This document shows positions 25,547 to 34,314 of a DNA stretch of 64,000 nt, piece after piece (position 1 is the first letter of the stretch; each line of letters begins with the position of its first letter). Position numbers and translations under genes: made by a program. The stretch lies in the NCBI RefSeq assembly GCF_014251715.1, contig NZ_CP059198.1, positions 186,001 to 250,000 on the forward strand, written 5' to 3'. A model generated the notes under the pieces. It was given only the letters and a program-made list of their open reading frames with translations, did no database searches and was not told the origin of the DNA. This DNA is from Blattabacterium cuenoti. GTDB taxonomy: Bacteria; Bacteroidota; Bacteroidia; Flavobacteriales; Blattabacteriaceae.

Positions 25547-26418
25547 CTACTAAATTATTAAATGGGAATCAATTAGCGAAAGAAATAAGAAAAGAAATTT
25601 CCATAAAAATAGAAAAAAATATACTAAATAAAAAAAAACGCATTCCTCATCTTGGAATTATATTAACAGGAACTAATCATTCTAGTATTACATATGTAAA
25701 AAACAAAATTAAAGAGTGTAAAAATATTGGAATGCAATCTTCTTTAGTTCATTTGCCTGTAGGTAGTTTAGAAAAAAAATTATTAGAAGAAATAAACAAA
25801 ATGAATAAAAATCCATTAATAGATGGTTTTATTGTGCAATTTCCTCTTGAAAAACACATTAATCAGGATAAAATTATTTTATCCATTAATCCAAAAAAAG
25901 ATGTAGATGGATTTCATCCTGAAAATTTTGGTAAAATGGCTTTGGATATAAAAGCTTTTTTTCCTGCTACTGCATTAGCCATATTAACTATGTTGGAAAG
26001 AAATAAAATTAAAATATATGGGAAACATACTGTAGTAATAGGAAGAAGTAGAATCGTTGGAAGACCTATCAGTATTCTCATGAGTAAAAAAAGTGATATA
26101 GGAAATAGTACGGTTACATTGACACATAGTAATACTCCAAATATAGAATATTATACAAAATTAGCTGATATTATTATAGTGGCAGTAGGAATCCCAGGAT
26201 TTCTTAAAGGGAAAATGATTAAAAAAGGTTCTATTATTATAGATGTAGGAATAAATAGCATAAATAATGAAAAAAAAATACAAGGAGATGTTGATTTTCA
26301 AAGTGTTTATGGAAAAGCTTCTTATCTAACTCCTGTACCAGGAGGAATTGGTCCTATGACTCGTGTTATGTTATTAAAGAATACCTTAATAGCTGCATTA
26401 AATAGAATAGAGAAATGA
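25543..26418 (+). CDS. folD: Methylene-THF dehydrogenase / methenyl-THF cyclohydrolase
   Basis: Bifunctional enzyme that interconverts methylene-, methenyl- and formyl-THF. The catalytic Tyr/Lys region is TGTNHSSITYVKNKIKECK near residue 42. The NADP-binding region includes VVIGRSRIVGRPISILM near 165 and ends in YLTPVPGGIGPMTRVMLLKN near 264. Length, 291 aa, is standard. It overlaps rsmA and queE by 4 nt each, giving a tight three-gene operon. Confidence 0.96.
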   Translation: MTTKLLNGNQLAKEIRKEISIKIEKNILNKKKRIPHLGIILTGTNHSSITYVKNKIKECKNIGMQSSLVHLPVGSLEKKLLEEINKMNKNPLIDGFIVQFPLEKHINQDKIILSINPKKDVDGFHPENFGKMALDIKAFFPATALAILTMLERNKIKIYGKHTVVIGRSRIVGRPISILMSKKSDIGNSTVTLTHSNTPNIEYYTKLADIIIVAVGIPGFLKGKMIKKGSIIIDVGINSINNEKKIQGDVDFQSVYGKASYLTPVPGGIGPMTRVMLLKNTLIAALNRIEK

Positions 26419-27020
26419 ACAGTTTTCCTATAAAAGAATTTTTTTATTCTATTCAAGGAGAAGGACATTATTATGGAATGGCTGCATATTTTATTCGTTT
26501 TGAAGGATGTAATATACAATGTAATTGGTGTGATACTAAAGAAAGCTGGAATATAAAAAAAAAAGATTTTATACCAATTCATAAAATTATTACTAACATT
26601 AGTAATTATAAAGTAAAAAATATTATTATTACTGGAGGGGAACCCATGATGTGGAATTTATATCCTTTAACTAAAATTCTTAAAAAAAAAAAATATCGCA
26701 TTCATCTTGAAACTTCAGGATATTATCCTATTAAAGAAAAATATATGGATTGGATTACGATTTCTCCTAAAAAAAGTAAACTTCCTTTAATTGAAAATTA
26801 TAAAAAAATAAATGAATTAAAAATTATTATATCTAATGAAAAAGATTTTATTTTTGCTGAGGAACAAGCTACTCATGTTAAAATTACTAATTGTGTATTA
26901 TTTTTACAACCTGAATGGAGTAATCTTGTTAAGATTATTCCAAAAATAATTGATTATATCAAAAAAAATCCAAAATGGAGGATATCTCTTCAAATTCATA
27001 AAATGTTAAATATTCCTTAA
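26415..27020 (+). CDS. queE: 7-carboxy-7-deazaguanine synthase (QueE), radical SAM
   Basis: Converts carboxy-tetrahydropterin to 7-carboxy-7-deazaguanine for queuosine-type tRNA modification. The radical SAM cluster Cys are C32, C36 and C39 (FEGCNIQCNWCDTKESWN). FFYSIQGEGHYYGMAAYFIR precedes them, and IIITGGEPMMW lies near 70, as in QueE. Length, 201 aa, is typical. No other queuosine genes are in the window. It overlaps folD by 4 nt and converges on hisIE with a 15-nt overlap. Confidence 0.92.
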   Translation: MNSFPIKEFFYSIQGEGHYYGMAAYFIRFEGCNIQCNWCDTKESWNIKKKDFIPIHKIITNISNYKVKNIIITGGEPMMWNLYPLTKILKKKKYRIHLETSGYYPIKEKYMDWITISPKKSKLPLIENYKKINELKIIISNEKDFIFAEEQATHVKITNCVLFLQPEWSNLVKIIPKIIDYIKKNPKWRISLQIHKMLNIP

Positions 27021-27605
27021 TTTTTTATGAAAATGTCTATTTTCTAAAATATTGATAACATCTTGTATTTTAAAACCTTTTTTATGCAAAAGAATGAGAT
27101 AATGAAAAAGTAAATCTGCAGATTCATTTAAGAATAAATTTTTATTATCATCTTTAGATTCAATAATAAGTTCAACAGCTTCTTCTCCTAATTTTTGGGA
27201 TATTTTATTAATTCCTTGTTTTGATAATTGATAAATGTAAGAATTTTTTTGTTTTTTTTTGATTCTACTATAAATGAGACTCTCTAAATAAAATAAAAAA
27301 TTTTTTTTATTAATTTCTTCCCAACAAGTATCTGTTCCTTTATGACAAACAGGACCTGCAGGTTCTGCTTTTATTAATAAAGAATCTCCATCACAATCAA
27401 TTAATATTTTTTGAATAAAAAGATAATTTTTGCTTATTTCTCCTTTAGTCCATAATCTTTTTTTAGATCTGCTATAAAAAGTTACTTTTTTTTCATGAAT
27501 ACTTTTTTTATAGGCTTCTTGATTCATATAACCTAACATTAATACTTTGTCCGTTTTTGCATCTTGAATAATACTGGGGATCAAACCTTTTTTAAAATTT
27601 ATCAT
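27006..27605 (-). CDS. hisI: Bifunctional phosphoribosyl-AMP cyclohydrolase / phosphoribosyl-ATP pyrophosphatase
   Basis: Catalyses steps 2 and 3 of histidine synthesis. The N-terminal HisI domain (1-105) shows MLGYMNQEAY, TFYSRSKKRLWTKGE, the metal-binding DCDGDS, and PVCHKGTDTCW. The C-terminal HisE domain (about 110-199) shows KLGEEAVELIIESKDD and ESADLLFHYLILL. The fusion is 199 aa. It is the last gene of the his operon, 35 nt after hisF, and its 3' end overlaps queE on the other strand. Confidence 0.96.
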   Translation of the reverse strand: MINFKKGLIPSIIQDAKTDKVLMLGYMNQEAYKKSIHEKKVTFYSRSKKRLWTKGEISKNYLFIQKILIDCDGDSLLIKAEPAGPVCHKGTDTCWEEINKKNFLFYLESLIYSRIKKKQKNSYIYQLSKQGINKISQKLGEEAVELIIESKDDNKNLFLNESADLLFHYLILLHKKGFKIQDVINILENRHFHKKLRNI

Positions 27606-27640
27606 TATTTTTTAAAAATATTAAATATTTGTATTTTTTA

Positions 27641-28396
27641 TCATATTCTTACAGGTATATGAAGATTATTTAAATAAAATTTTAATTTTGGAATTTCTAT
27701 TTTTTTATAATGAAATATACTAGCAGCTAAAGCTGCATCAGCTTTTCCTTTTTTAAATATTTTATAAAAATCTTCCAGTTTTCCAGCTCCACCTGAAGCA
27801 ATGACTGGTGTAGTAATACTTTCGGATATTTTACTGGTAATATCTAAAGCAAATCCATTTTTTGTTCCGTCATGATTCATTGAAGTTAATAATATTTCTC
27901 CTGCTCCTCTATTAGTTCCTTCTTTAGCCCAATCTAATGTTTTAGTTTTAGTAGAAATTCTCCCTCCATTTAAATATACCCACCATTCATTTTTTTCATA
28001 TTTTGTATCAATTGCTAAAACAATAGATTGACTTCCAAATCTTTTAGAAAAGCTCTCTAAAAGATTTGGATTTTTAAAAGCAGCAGTGTTAATCGATATT
28101 TTATCTGCACCTGCATTTAATAATAGTTCTACATCTTTTTCTTCTTTTATTCCTCCACCTACCGTAAAAGGTATATTAATATGACTGGATATATCTCTAA
28201 CTAAATTAATCAATGTCTTACGTTTTTCATTTGTGGCAGTTATATCCAAAAATATTAATTCATCTGCACCTTGTTTTGTATACCAACAAATTAATTTTAT
28301 TGGATCTCCTGCATCTTTTAAATGTTTAAAATTAACTCCTTTTACGGTTCTTCCATTTTTTATATCTAAACAAGGAATAATACGTTTAGTTAACAT
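27641..28396 (-). CDS. hisF: Imidazole glycerol phosphate synthase, cyclase subunit
   Basis: (beta/alpha)8 barrel that uses ammonia from HisH to form IGP and AICAR. MLTKRIIPCLDIKNGRTVKG carries the first catalytic Asp (Asp11). VLAIDTKYEKNEWWVYLNGG lies near residue 126 and the phosphate-binding PVIASGGAGKLEDFYKIF near 197. Length, 251 aa, is standard. It starts 2 nt after hisA ends. Confidence 0.97.
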   Translation of the reverse strand: MLTKRIIPCLDIKNGRTVKGVNFKHLKDAGDPIKLICWYTKQGADELIFLDITATNEKRKTLINLVRDISSHINIPFTVGGGIKEEKDVELLLNAGADKISINTAAFKNPNLLESFSKRFGSQSIVLAIDTKYEKNEWWVYLNGGRISTKTKTLDWAKEGTNRGAGEILLTSMNHDGTKNGFALDITSKISESITTPVIASGGAGKLEDFYKIFKKGKADAALAASIFHYKKIEIPKLKFYLNNLHIPVRI

Positions 28397-28398
28397 AT

Positions 28399-29133
28399 TT
28401 AATTATTATTATTTTTTTTCCAATTTTTAAGTTTTGAGAATGATATTTTATTTTCATATATAGCTTTTCCAATAATTACTCCACTACAACCTAATTCAAA
28501 TAATTTATTAACATCTTCCATATGACGAATTCCACCACTTGCTATTAATTCAATATTTGGAAATTTTTTAATAATTTCTTTATATAAAGAAAAAGAAGGG
28601 CCAGAAAGAACACCATCTCTAGATATATCTGTACTAAAAATTTTTTTTATACCATGATTATTTTTTTCTTTTAAAAAATCAAAAAATGGAATATCAACAA
28701 ATTTTTTCCAACCATTGATTGCTATTTTTCTATTTTTAACATCTACCCCTAATAGTATTTTATCTCCTCCATAAATATTAATCCATTTTTTTAAAAGAAA
28801 AGGTTTTTTAACAGCAATACTCCCAACAGTAGCTATTTTTCCTCCATTTTCAAATACGGAACGTAGATCTTCTTCAGTATGAATTCCTCCTCCAAAATCT
28901 ATAATTAAATGTGTATGAGTTGCTATTTTTTCCAAAATTTTCCAATGTACAACTTTTCCTTTTTTTGCTCCATCTAAATCAACTAAATGCAATCTAGATA
29001 TTCCATTATTTTCTAATAAAAAAGCAAATTCTAGTGGATCATCATTATAAATTTTTTTTCTTTTAAAATCCCCTTGTATTAATCGTACACACTTTCCATC
29101 CATCAAATCTATAGCTACTATAATATCCATCAT
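28399..29133 (-). CDS. hisA: ProFAR isomerase
   Basis: Amadori isomerase, step 4 of histidine synthesis, a barrel related to HisF. Catalytic Asp residues are in VAIDLMDGKCVRLIQGDF near residue 8 and FSTDISRDGVLSGPS near 128. The phosphate-binding IASGGIRHMEDVNKLFELG is near 192. It is 244 aa long. hisH ends 6 nt upstream and hisF begins 2 nt downstream. Confidence 0.97.
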   Translation of the reverse strand: MMDIIVAIDLMDGKCVRLIQGDFKRKKIYNDDPLEFAFLLENNGISRLHLVDLDGAKKGKVVHWKILEKIATHTHLIIDFGGGIHTEEDLRSVFENGGKIATVGSIAVKKPFLLKKWINIYGGDKILLGVDVKNRKIAINGWKKFVDIPFFDFLKEKNNHGIKKIFSTDISRDGVLSGPSFSLYKEIIKKFPNIELIASGGIRHMEDVNKLFELGCSGVIIGKAIYENKISFSKLKNWKKNNNN

Positions 29134-29139
29134 ATTTAT

Positions 29140-29730
29140 TTATAATCGAATAAAATTTTCTAATATTTTATGTCCGACATAAGAAGATTTTTCTGGATGA
29201 AATTGTACAGCATAAAAATTATTTTTTTGTAATGCAGCACTGTAAGAAACAATATATTCTGTTTTAGCTGTAGTGTATTTTCCTAAGGAAGCATAATAAC
29301 TATGAACAAAATATTGATAACTTCCATCTGGAATATTTTCAAATAAAGGTCCTTTTAGTTTATGAATGGTGTTCCATCCTATTTGAGGAATTTTATCATT
29401 TTTGTTTTTAGATTGAAATTTCTTAACTAATAAATCAAAAATTCCTATACATGTTGTGCTGCTTTCTTCTGAATACTTACAAAGTAATTGCATTCCTAAA
29501 CAAATTCCTAATACAGGTTGTTTTAATTCATATAAAAGTATGTCCAATTTTTTTTCTTTTAAATATTTCATGGCACAATTTGCTTCTCCTACTCCAGGTA
29601 AAATAACTTTTTCTGCATTTTGAATAGATTCTTTTGAATTTGTTACGATGGCTTGTACCCCTATTCTTTCTAAAGAAAAAAGTACCGACTGTACATTTCC
29701 TGCAGGATATTTTATGATAATTGTTTTCAT
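29140..29730 (-). CDS. hisH: Imidazole glycerol phosphate synthase, glutaminase subunit
   Basis: Class I glutamine amidotransferase that supplies ammonia to HisF. The nucleophile is in VLGICLGMQLLCKYSEE near residue 77, and the His-Glu pair in FYAVQFHPEKSSYVG near 176. PGVGEANCAMKYL near 47 is also typical. Length, 196 aa, is normal. It lies between hisB (15-nt gap) and hisA (6-nt gap). Confidence 0.97.
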   Translation of the reverse strand: MKTIIIKYPAGNVQSVLFSLERIGVQAIVTNSKESIQNAEKVILPGVGEANCAMKYLKEKKLDILLYELKQPVLGICLGMQLLCKYSEESSTTCIGIFDLLVKKFQSKNKNDKIPQIGWNTIHKLKGPLFENIPDGSYQYFVHSYYASLGKYTTAKTEYIVSYSAALQKNNFYAVQFHPEKSSYVGHKILENFIRL

Positions 29731-29745
29731 AATTGATAAAAAATT

Positions 29746-30903
29746 TTACAATAGTCCTTTAGAACTAGGTATTTTATTAGAATTTTTTTGTATTGCCATT
29801 TTAATGGCTTTTGCAAAACATTTAAAAATAGATTCTATTTTATGATGTTCATTTTTTCCTACAGCATGAATATGTAAATTACATTTTGCAGAAAAAGAAA
29901 AAGATTTAAAAAAATGATGGAACATTTCCGTAGGAACTTTTCCTATTTTTTCTCTAAAAAATTTTGTTTTCCAAACCAATTGATTTCTACCTCCAAGATC
30001 TAATGCTACTGTAGCTAAACTTTCATCCATAGGAAGGCAATAAAAACCATAACGTTCTATTCCTTTTTTATTTCCTAAAGTTTTATTAAAAATTTCTCCT
30101 AAAGCAATCCCAGTATCTTCTATAGTATGATGTTCATCTACATAAAGATCTCCTTTTGTTTGAATGTTTAAATCCATAGAACTATGAAAAGCTATTTGTT
30201 GCAGAAGATGATCAAAAAATCCAAGTCCTGTTTGTACATTAGCTTTTCCTTTTCCATAAAGAGAAATAGTTATTTTAACATTTGTCTCTAATGTAACACG
30301 TTGATGAATCAATAATTTTTTAGAAGAAATAGATGATAAATATTCATAAATTTTTTCCCAGTTATCAGTTTTTAAGGATATTATTTCTTTTAAATTTTTT
30401 TCATTTATAGTAGAATAATAATCTTTTTCTTCTTTAATTTGAAAACGATGATCTTTTTTTATCCATATAGATTGACATCCTAAATTTTTAGCTAATAAAA
30501 CATCAGTTATCCTATCTCCAATAACAAAGGATTTTGAAATATTATAGTAATCAGATTTCAAATAATTAGTAAGCATTCCTATTCCAGGTTTTCTAGTAGA
30601 ATAATTTTCTTCTGGAAAAGTTCTATCTATATGAACAGAAGAAAAATGAATTCCTTCTGTTCTTAAAATATTTAAGATATGATTATGTATAGGCCAAAAT
30701 GTTTTTTCTGGATATTTATTCGTTCCTAACCCATCTTGATTTGTAACCATGACTAAATCATAATTTAATTTTTGCACTATTTTTGATAAAAAAAATATGA
30801 CTTTTGGATAAAAATTTATTTTTTCAATAGAATCAATTTGATAATTTTGAGGATTTTCTAATATAATAGTCCCATCTCTATCAATAAATAATATTTTTTT
30901 CAT
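29746..30903 (-). CDS. hisB: Bifunctional histidinol-phosphatase / IGP dehydratase
   Basis: Steps 6 and 8 of histidine synthesis in one 385-aa chain. The N-terminal HAD phosphatase shows ILFIDRDGTIILENP near residue 4 and TRKPGIGML near 102. The C-terminal dehydratase (about 195-385) shows TGLGFFDHLLQQIAFHS, DEHHTIEDTGIALGE and NEHHKIESIFKCFAKA, with the metal-binding His clusters. The start overlaps the hisC stop by one base, suggesting coupled translation. Confidence 0.97.
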   Translation of the reverse strand: MKKILFIDRDGTIILENPQNYQIDSIEKINFYPKVIFFLSKIVQKLNYDLVMVTNQDGLGTNKYPEKTFWPIHNHILNILRTEGIHFSSVHIDRTFPEENYSTRKPGIGMLTNYLKSDYYNISKSFVIGDRITDVLLAKNLGCQSIWIKKDHRFQIKEEKDYYSTINEKNLKEIISLKTDNWEKIYEYLSSISSKKLLIHQRVTLETNVKITISLYGKGKANVQTGLGFFDHLLQQIAFHSSMDLNIQTKGDLYVDEHHTIEDTGIALGEIFNKTLGNKKGIERYGFYCLPMDESLATVALDLGGRNQLVWKTKFFREKIGKVPTEMFHHFFKSFSFSAKCNLHIHAVGKNEHHKIESIFKCFAKAIKMAIQKNSNKIPSSKGLL

Positions 30904-32021
30904 TACATTTTTATTTTTTGAATAGAATATTTTTTAATTTGATTTATTAAATACTCATTTTCTTCGTGAGTTCCTATTGTAATTCTTAAACAATTATTAC
31001 ATAAAATGATTTTAGAACGATCTCTAACAAAAATTTTTTTTTCCATTAAATATTGATAAAGATTTTTAGAAGAAAAATTAATTTTTACTAATAAAAAATT
31101 AGTAGAACTAGGATATACTTTTTGTATAATAGGAATTTTTTTCAAAGTTTTTTCCATATATTTTCTTTCTGAAAGAATATTTTTTAAATGGTAAAAAAAT
31201 AAATCTTTATTTTCAAGAGCTTTAATTGCTATTTCTTGAGAAAGAAAACTTATATTATATGGATGTTTTATTTTATTCATCCATTGAATAATTTCTTTTG
31301 AAGCGATTGCTATTCCTATTCTTAATCCAGCTAACCCCCAAGATTTAGAAAGAGTTTGTATAATAATTAAATTAGGATATTTATCAATTTCTATGGATAA
31401 AGATTCTTGATTAGAAAAATCTATATAAGCTTCATCTAAAACAACAATTCCTGAAAATTTTTTTGTAATATCTTCAATATCTTTTCTTTTAATATCATTT
31501 CCAGTAGGATTATTTGGAGAGCAAATAAAAATAATTTTACTATATATATTCACTATTTTTTCAATTTTACCTAAATTTAATTGATACTTATTTTCTATAA
31601 GAAGGGGGACTTTTATAACATCTACTCCATGAATTCTTCCACTTACTTCATACATTCCATATGTAGGAGGAAAAATAATAGCATGATCTATTTCTGGACG
31701 AGAAAAAATACGATAAATTAAATCAATAATTTCATCACTTCCATTTCCCAAAAATATTTTAGATGAAGAAATATTTTTTAGTTCTGATATTTTTTTCTTC
31801 AATTTTTTATGTAAAGGATCCGGATATCTATGATAAGAATTTAAAAAAGATAAAGGAGGACCAAAAGAATTTTCATTGGCATCTAAAAAAATAGAATTTT
31901 TTTCTTGATAATGTTCGGTTCTAGCGGATAGATAAGGATCCACATTAAAAATATTATCTCTTATTAATGAATTTAAATCAAAATTATAACAATTATTACT
32001 ACTATTATTATTCGTATTCAT
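30903..32021 (-). CDS. hisC: Histidinol-phosphate aminotransferase
   Basis: Fold type I PLP enzyme, step 7 of histidine synthesis. The PLP Lys is in IIQTLSKSWGLAGLRIGIA near residue 226. IFLDANENSFGPP near 45 and FICSPNNPTGN near 165 are family signatures. Length is 372 aa. The first 20 residues are Asn/Ser-rich, so the true start may lie a few codons in. It follows hisD by 25 nt. Confidence 0.96.
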   Translation of the reverse strand: MNTNNNSSNNCYNFDLNSLIRDNIFNVDPYLSARTEHYQEKNSIFLDANENSFGPPLSFLNSYHRYPDPLHKKLKKKISELKNISSSKIFLGNGSDEIIDLIYRIFSRPEIDHAIIFPPTYGMYEVSGRIHGVDVIKVPLLIENKYQLNLGKIEKIVNIYSKIIFICSPNNPTGNDIKRKDIEDITKKFSGIVVLDEAYIDFSNQESLSIEIDKYPNLIIIQTLSKSWGLAGLRIGIAIASKEIIQWMNKIKHPYNISFLSQEIAIKALENKDLFFYHLKNILSERKYMEKTLKKIPIIQKVYPSSTNFLLVKINFSSKNLYQYLMEKKIFVRDRSKIILCNNCLRITIGTHEENEYLINQIKKYSIQKIKM

Positions 32022-32046
32022 GTTTTTATATTTAAAAATTCATTTT

Positions 32047-33339
32047 TTATGATAACCGAATATTAATGGATTCTTTATGTGCTATTAATCCTTCTTCAGA
32101 AGATAAGACATTTATACATTCCGATAAATTTTGTAATCCTTTTTTAGATATTTTTTGAAAAGTTATTTTTTTAACAAAACTATCTACAGACACTCCACTA
32201 TAAGATTTAGCATAACCATATGTAGGAAGTACATGATTTGTTCCAGAAGCATAATCCCCAGCGCTAACTGGAGCATAATTTCCTAAAAAAACGGATCCTG
32301 CATTGATTACTTTTGTTCCCCAATAAGAAGAATTATGACAATTAATGATAAGATGTTCTGGAGCTATTTGGTTTATGAAATCCATACATTCATCTAAAGA
32401 TGAAAAAACAACTATTTTACTTTTTCTCAAAGATTTTTTCATAATTTCTTGTTTCTCAAAAAGAGATAAAAATTGTTTTTTTAATTCTTTTTTTACTTTT
32501 TCTATCCAATATTTATTATTTATGGTTACCAAAAGAATATAGCTTTCTGGATCATGTTCGGATTGAGATAATAAATCAGACGCTACATATTCTGTATTTG
32601 CAATATCATCAGCCATAATAATTATTTCTGAAGGTCCTGCAGGCATATCTATAGAAACAATCCCTTTTTGTGATACAATTTGCTTAGCTATCGTTACATA
32701 AGAATTTCCTGGTCCAAATATTTTATATACAGAAGGAATAGTTTCTGTTCCATAAGACATAGCCGCAATCGCTTGAGCCCCTCCAACTTTATATATTTTT
32801 TCGATTCCAATATATCTAGCTGTATATAGAATAGAAGGATGAATTTCTCCATTTTTATTTGGAGGGCTACATAATATGATATTTTTGCATCCTGCTAATT
32901 TTCCAGGAATTCCTAACATTAGTACAGTAGAGAATAAAGGGGCAGATCCTCCAGGTATATAAAAACCTACTTTTTCTATTGGAACAGTTTTTCTCCAACA
33001 AAAAACTCCTGTAGAAACCTCTATTTTAGTTTCTTCTTGTATTTGTTTTTGATGAAAATATTTTATATTTGCATATGCAATTTCAATAGATTTTTTTAGT
33101 TTATTTGAAATTTGCATATTTGCTTTTTTAAAATCTTTTTCGGTTATTTCAATACGTTTTAGATCGATATGATCATATTTTCTTGTATAAGTTTTTATAG
33201 CTAAATCTCCATATAAATTAACATGTTTAATAATAGGAAGTACGATTTTCCTAAAATCTGAAGTATCTTTTGAAGATCTTAAAAAAATAGATTTCCATGT
33301 TTTGTATTTAGGATAAAGATGTACTTGAATCATATCCAT
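32047..33339 (-). CDS. hisD: Histidinol dehydrogenase
   Basis: Zinc enzyme that oxidises histidinol to histidine with two NAD (final step). VGFYIPGGSAPLFSTVLMLG lies near residue 106. The zinc site SQSEHDPES is near 255, preceded by DMPAGPSEIIIMAD. APEHLIINC and SAGDYASGTNHVLPTYGYAK follow. Length, 430 aa, is standard. It lies 7 nt after hisG. Confidence 0.97.
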   Translation of the reverse strand: MDMIQVHLYPKYKTWKSIFLRSSKDTSDFRKIVLPIIKHVNLYGDLAIKTYTRKYDHIDLKRIEITEKDFKKANMQISNKLKKSIEIAYANIKYFHQKQIQEETKIEVSTGVFCWRKTVPIEKVGFYIPGGSAPLFSTVLMLGIPGKLAGCKNIILCSPPNKNGEIHPSILYTARYIGIEKIYKVGGAQAIAAMSYGTETIPSVYKIFGPGNSYVTIAKQIVSQKGIVSIDMPAGPSEIIIMADDIANTEYVASDLLSQSEHDPESYILLVTINNKYWIEKVKKELKKQFLSLFEKQEIMKKSLRKSKIVVFSSLDECMDFINQIAPEHLIINCHNSSYWGTKVINAGSVFLGNYAPVSAGDYASGTNHVLPTYGYAKSYSGVSVDSFVKKITFQKISKKGLQNLSECINVLSSEEGLIAHKESINIRLS

Positions 33340-33346
33340 ATTTTTT

Positions 33347-34204
33347 TTATAGTATAATTTTTTCTATAGGAAGGACTAATATATCTTGTGCTCCAAGTGC
33401 CTTTAAATTTTCTATTATTCCCCAAAAATCATTTTCATTTACCACAGAATGAACGGAACTACACTCAGAATTTGCTAGAGGAAGAACAACTGGACTTTTA
33501 ATTCCTGGAAGATAAGATATTATTTTTTCTAATCGTTCATTGGAAACATTTAATAGAATATATTTATTATTTTTAGCTTTTTTTACAGCTCTAATTCTAA
33601 ATAATAATTTATCCATAATGATATTTTGTGGAGAACCTAAATGTAGATTTGAAGCTAAAATAGCTTCAGATTGAAGAACAGTTTCTACTTCTTTTAGTCC
33701 ATTCATAAAAAGTGTAGATCCACTACTTACTAAATCACAAATACAATCTGCTAAACCAATTCCAGGAGCTATTTCCACAGCTCCAGATATTTCATGAATT
33801 TCTGCATTTATATATCTTTTTTTGAAAAATTCTTTAACTAAAAAAGGATAACTTGTAGCAATACGTTTTCCATTTAAATCTTTTATATTATTATAAATCA
33901 ATGATTTTGGAACAGCAATAGAAAGCCTACATTTTCCAAATCCCAAAGTCTCTTTTATTTTTATTTTTTTTCTTTTTTCCAATAGAACATTTTTTCCTAC
34001 AATTCCTATATCAGCCACTCCATCTTCTAAATATTGAGGAATGTCATCATCTCTTAAAAAAAGTATTTCTAGTGGAAAATTAAGAGCCGTAGTTTTTAAT
34101 TTATCTATTCCAATATTAATTTCTATGCTGCAATCTTTCAGCAATTTTATAGAGTCATCATAAAGACGACCTGACTTTTGAATAGCTATTTTCAATTTAT
34201 CCAT
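33347..34204 (-). CDS. hisG: ATP phosphoribosyltransferase, long form
   Basis: First enzyme of histidine synthesis. The conserved start is MDKLKIAIQKSGRLYDDSIK at 34204, giving 285 aa; an in-frame extension to 34264 crosses the leader hairpin and is not family-like. PRPP-site residues lie in ADCICDLVSSGSTLFMNGLK near 169. A C-terminal regulatory domain (about 210-285) is present, as in the long form that is feedback-inhibited by His. First gene of the operon; a TAnnTTTG box and a perfect hairpin lie upstream. Confidence 0.95.
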   Translation of the reverse strand: MDKLKIAIQKSGRLYDDSIKLLKDCSIEINIGIDKLKTTALNFPLEILFLRDDDIPQYLEDGVADIGIVGKNVLLEKRKKIKIKETLGFGKCRLSIAVPKSLIYNNIKDLNGKRIATSYPFLVKEFFKKRYINAEIHEISGAVEIAPGIGLADCICDLVSSGSTLFMNGLKEVETVLQSEAILASNLHLGSPQNIIMDKLLFRIRAVKKAKNNKYILLNVSNERLEKIISYLPGIKSPVVLPLANSECSSVHSVVNENDFWGIIENLKALGAQDILVLPIEKIIL

Positions 34205-34215
34205 ATAGAAATAAC

Positions 34216-34239
34216 AAAAGCTTACAAGTGTAAGCTTTT
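34216..34239 (-). promoter_or_regulatory. Perfect hairpin in the his operon leader
   Basis: AAAAGCTTACA and TGTAAGCTTTT form an exact 11-bp inverted repeat with a 2-bp centre. It lies 11 nt before the hisG ATG and downstream of the -7 box at 34262-34269, so it should be in the mRNA. On the minus strand it is followed by a T-rich stretch, so it could act as an attenuator or translational operator. As DNA it could also be an operator. Confidence 0.7.
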
Positions 34240-34261
34240 TATGTAGATTAACGCATAATGG

Positions 34262-34269
34262 CAAATATA
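34262..34269 (-). promoter_or_regulatory. Probable -7 box of the his operon
   Basis: Minus-strand TATATTTG fits TAnnTTTG. Predicted initiation about 7 nt downstream gives a leader near 50 nt that contains the perfect hairpin. No TTG is visible at -33. Confidence 0.5.
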
Positions 34270-34314
34270 AAAACTATTTTGAATATTTTATACTTTTATA
34301 CTCTAAAAAATAAA

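Noticed and set aside
34205..34264. N-terminal extension of HisG (20 residues) or a His-rich leader peptide
   Set aside because: The segment crosses the leader hairpin, has a single His and no likeness to HisG; MDKLKIAIQ at 34204 is the family start.
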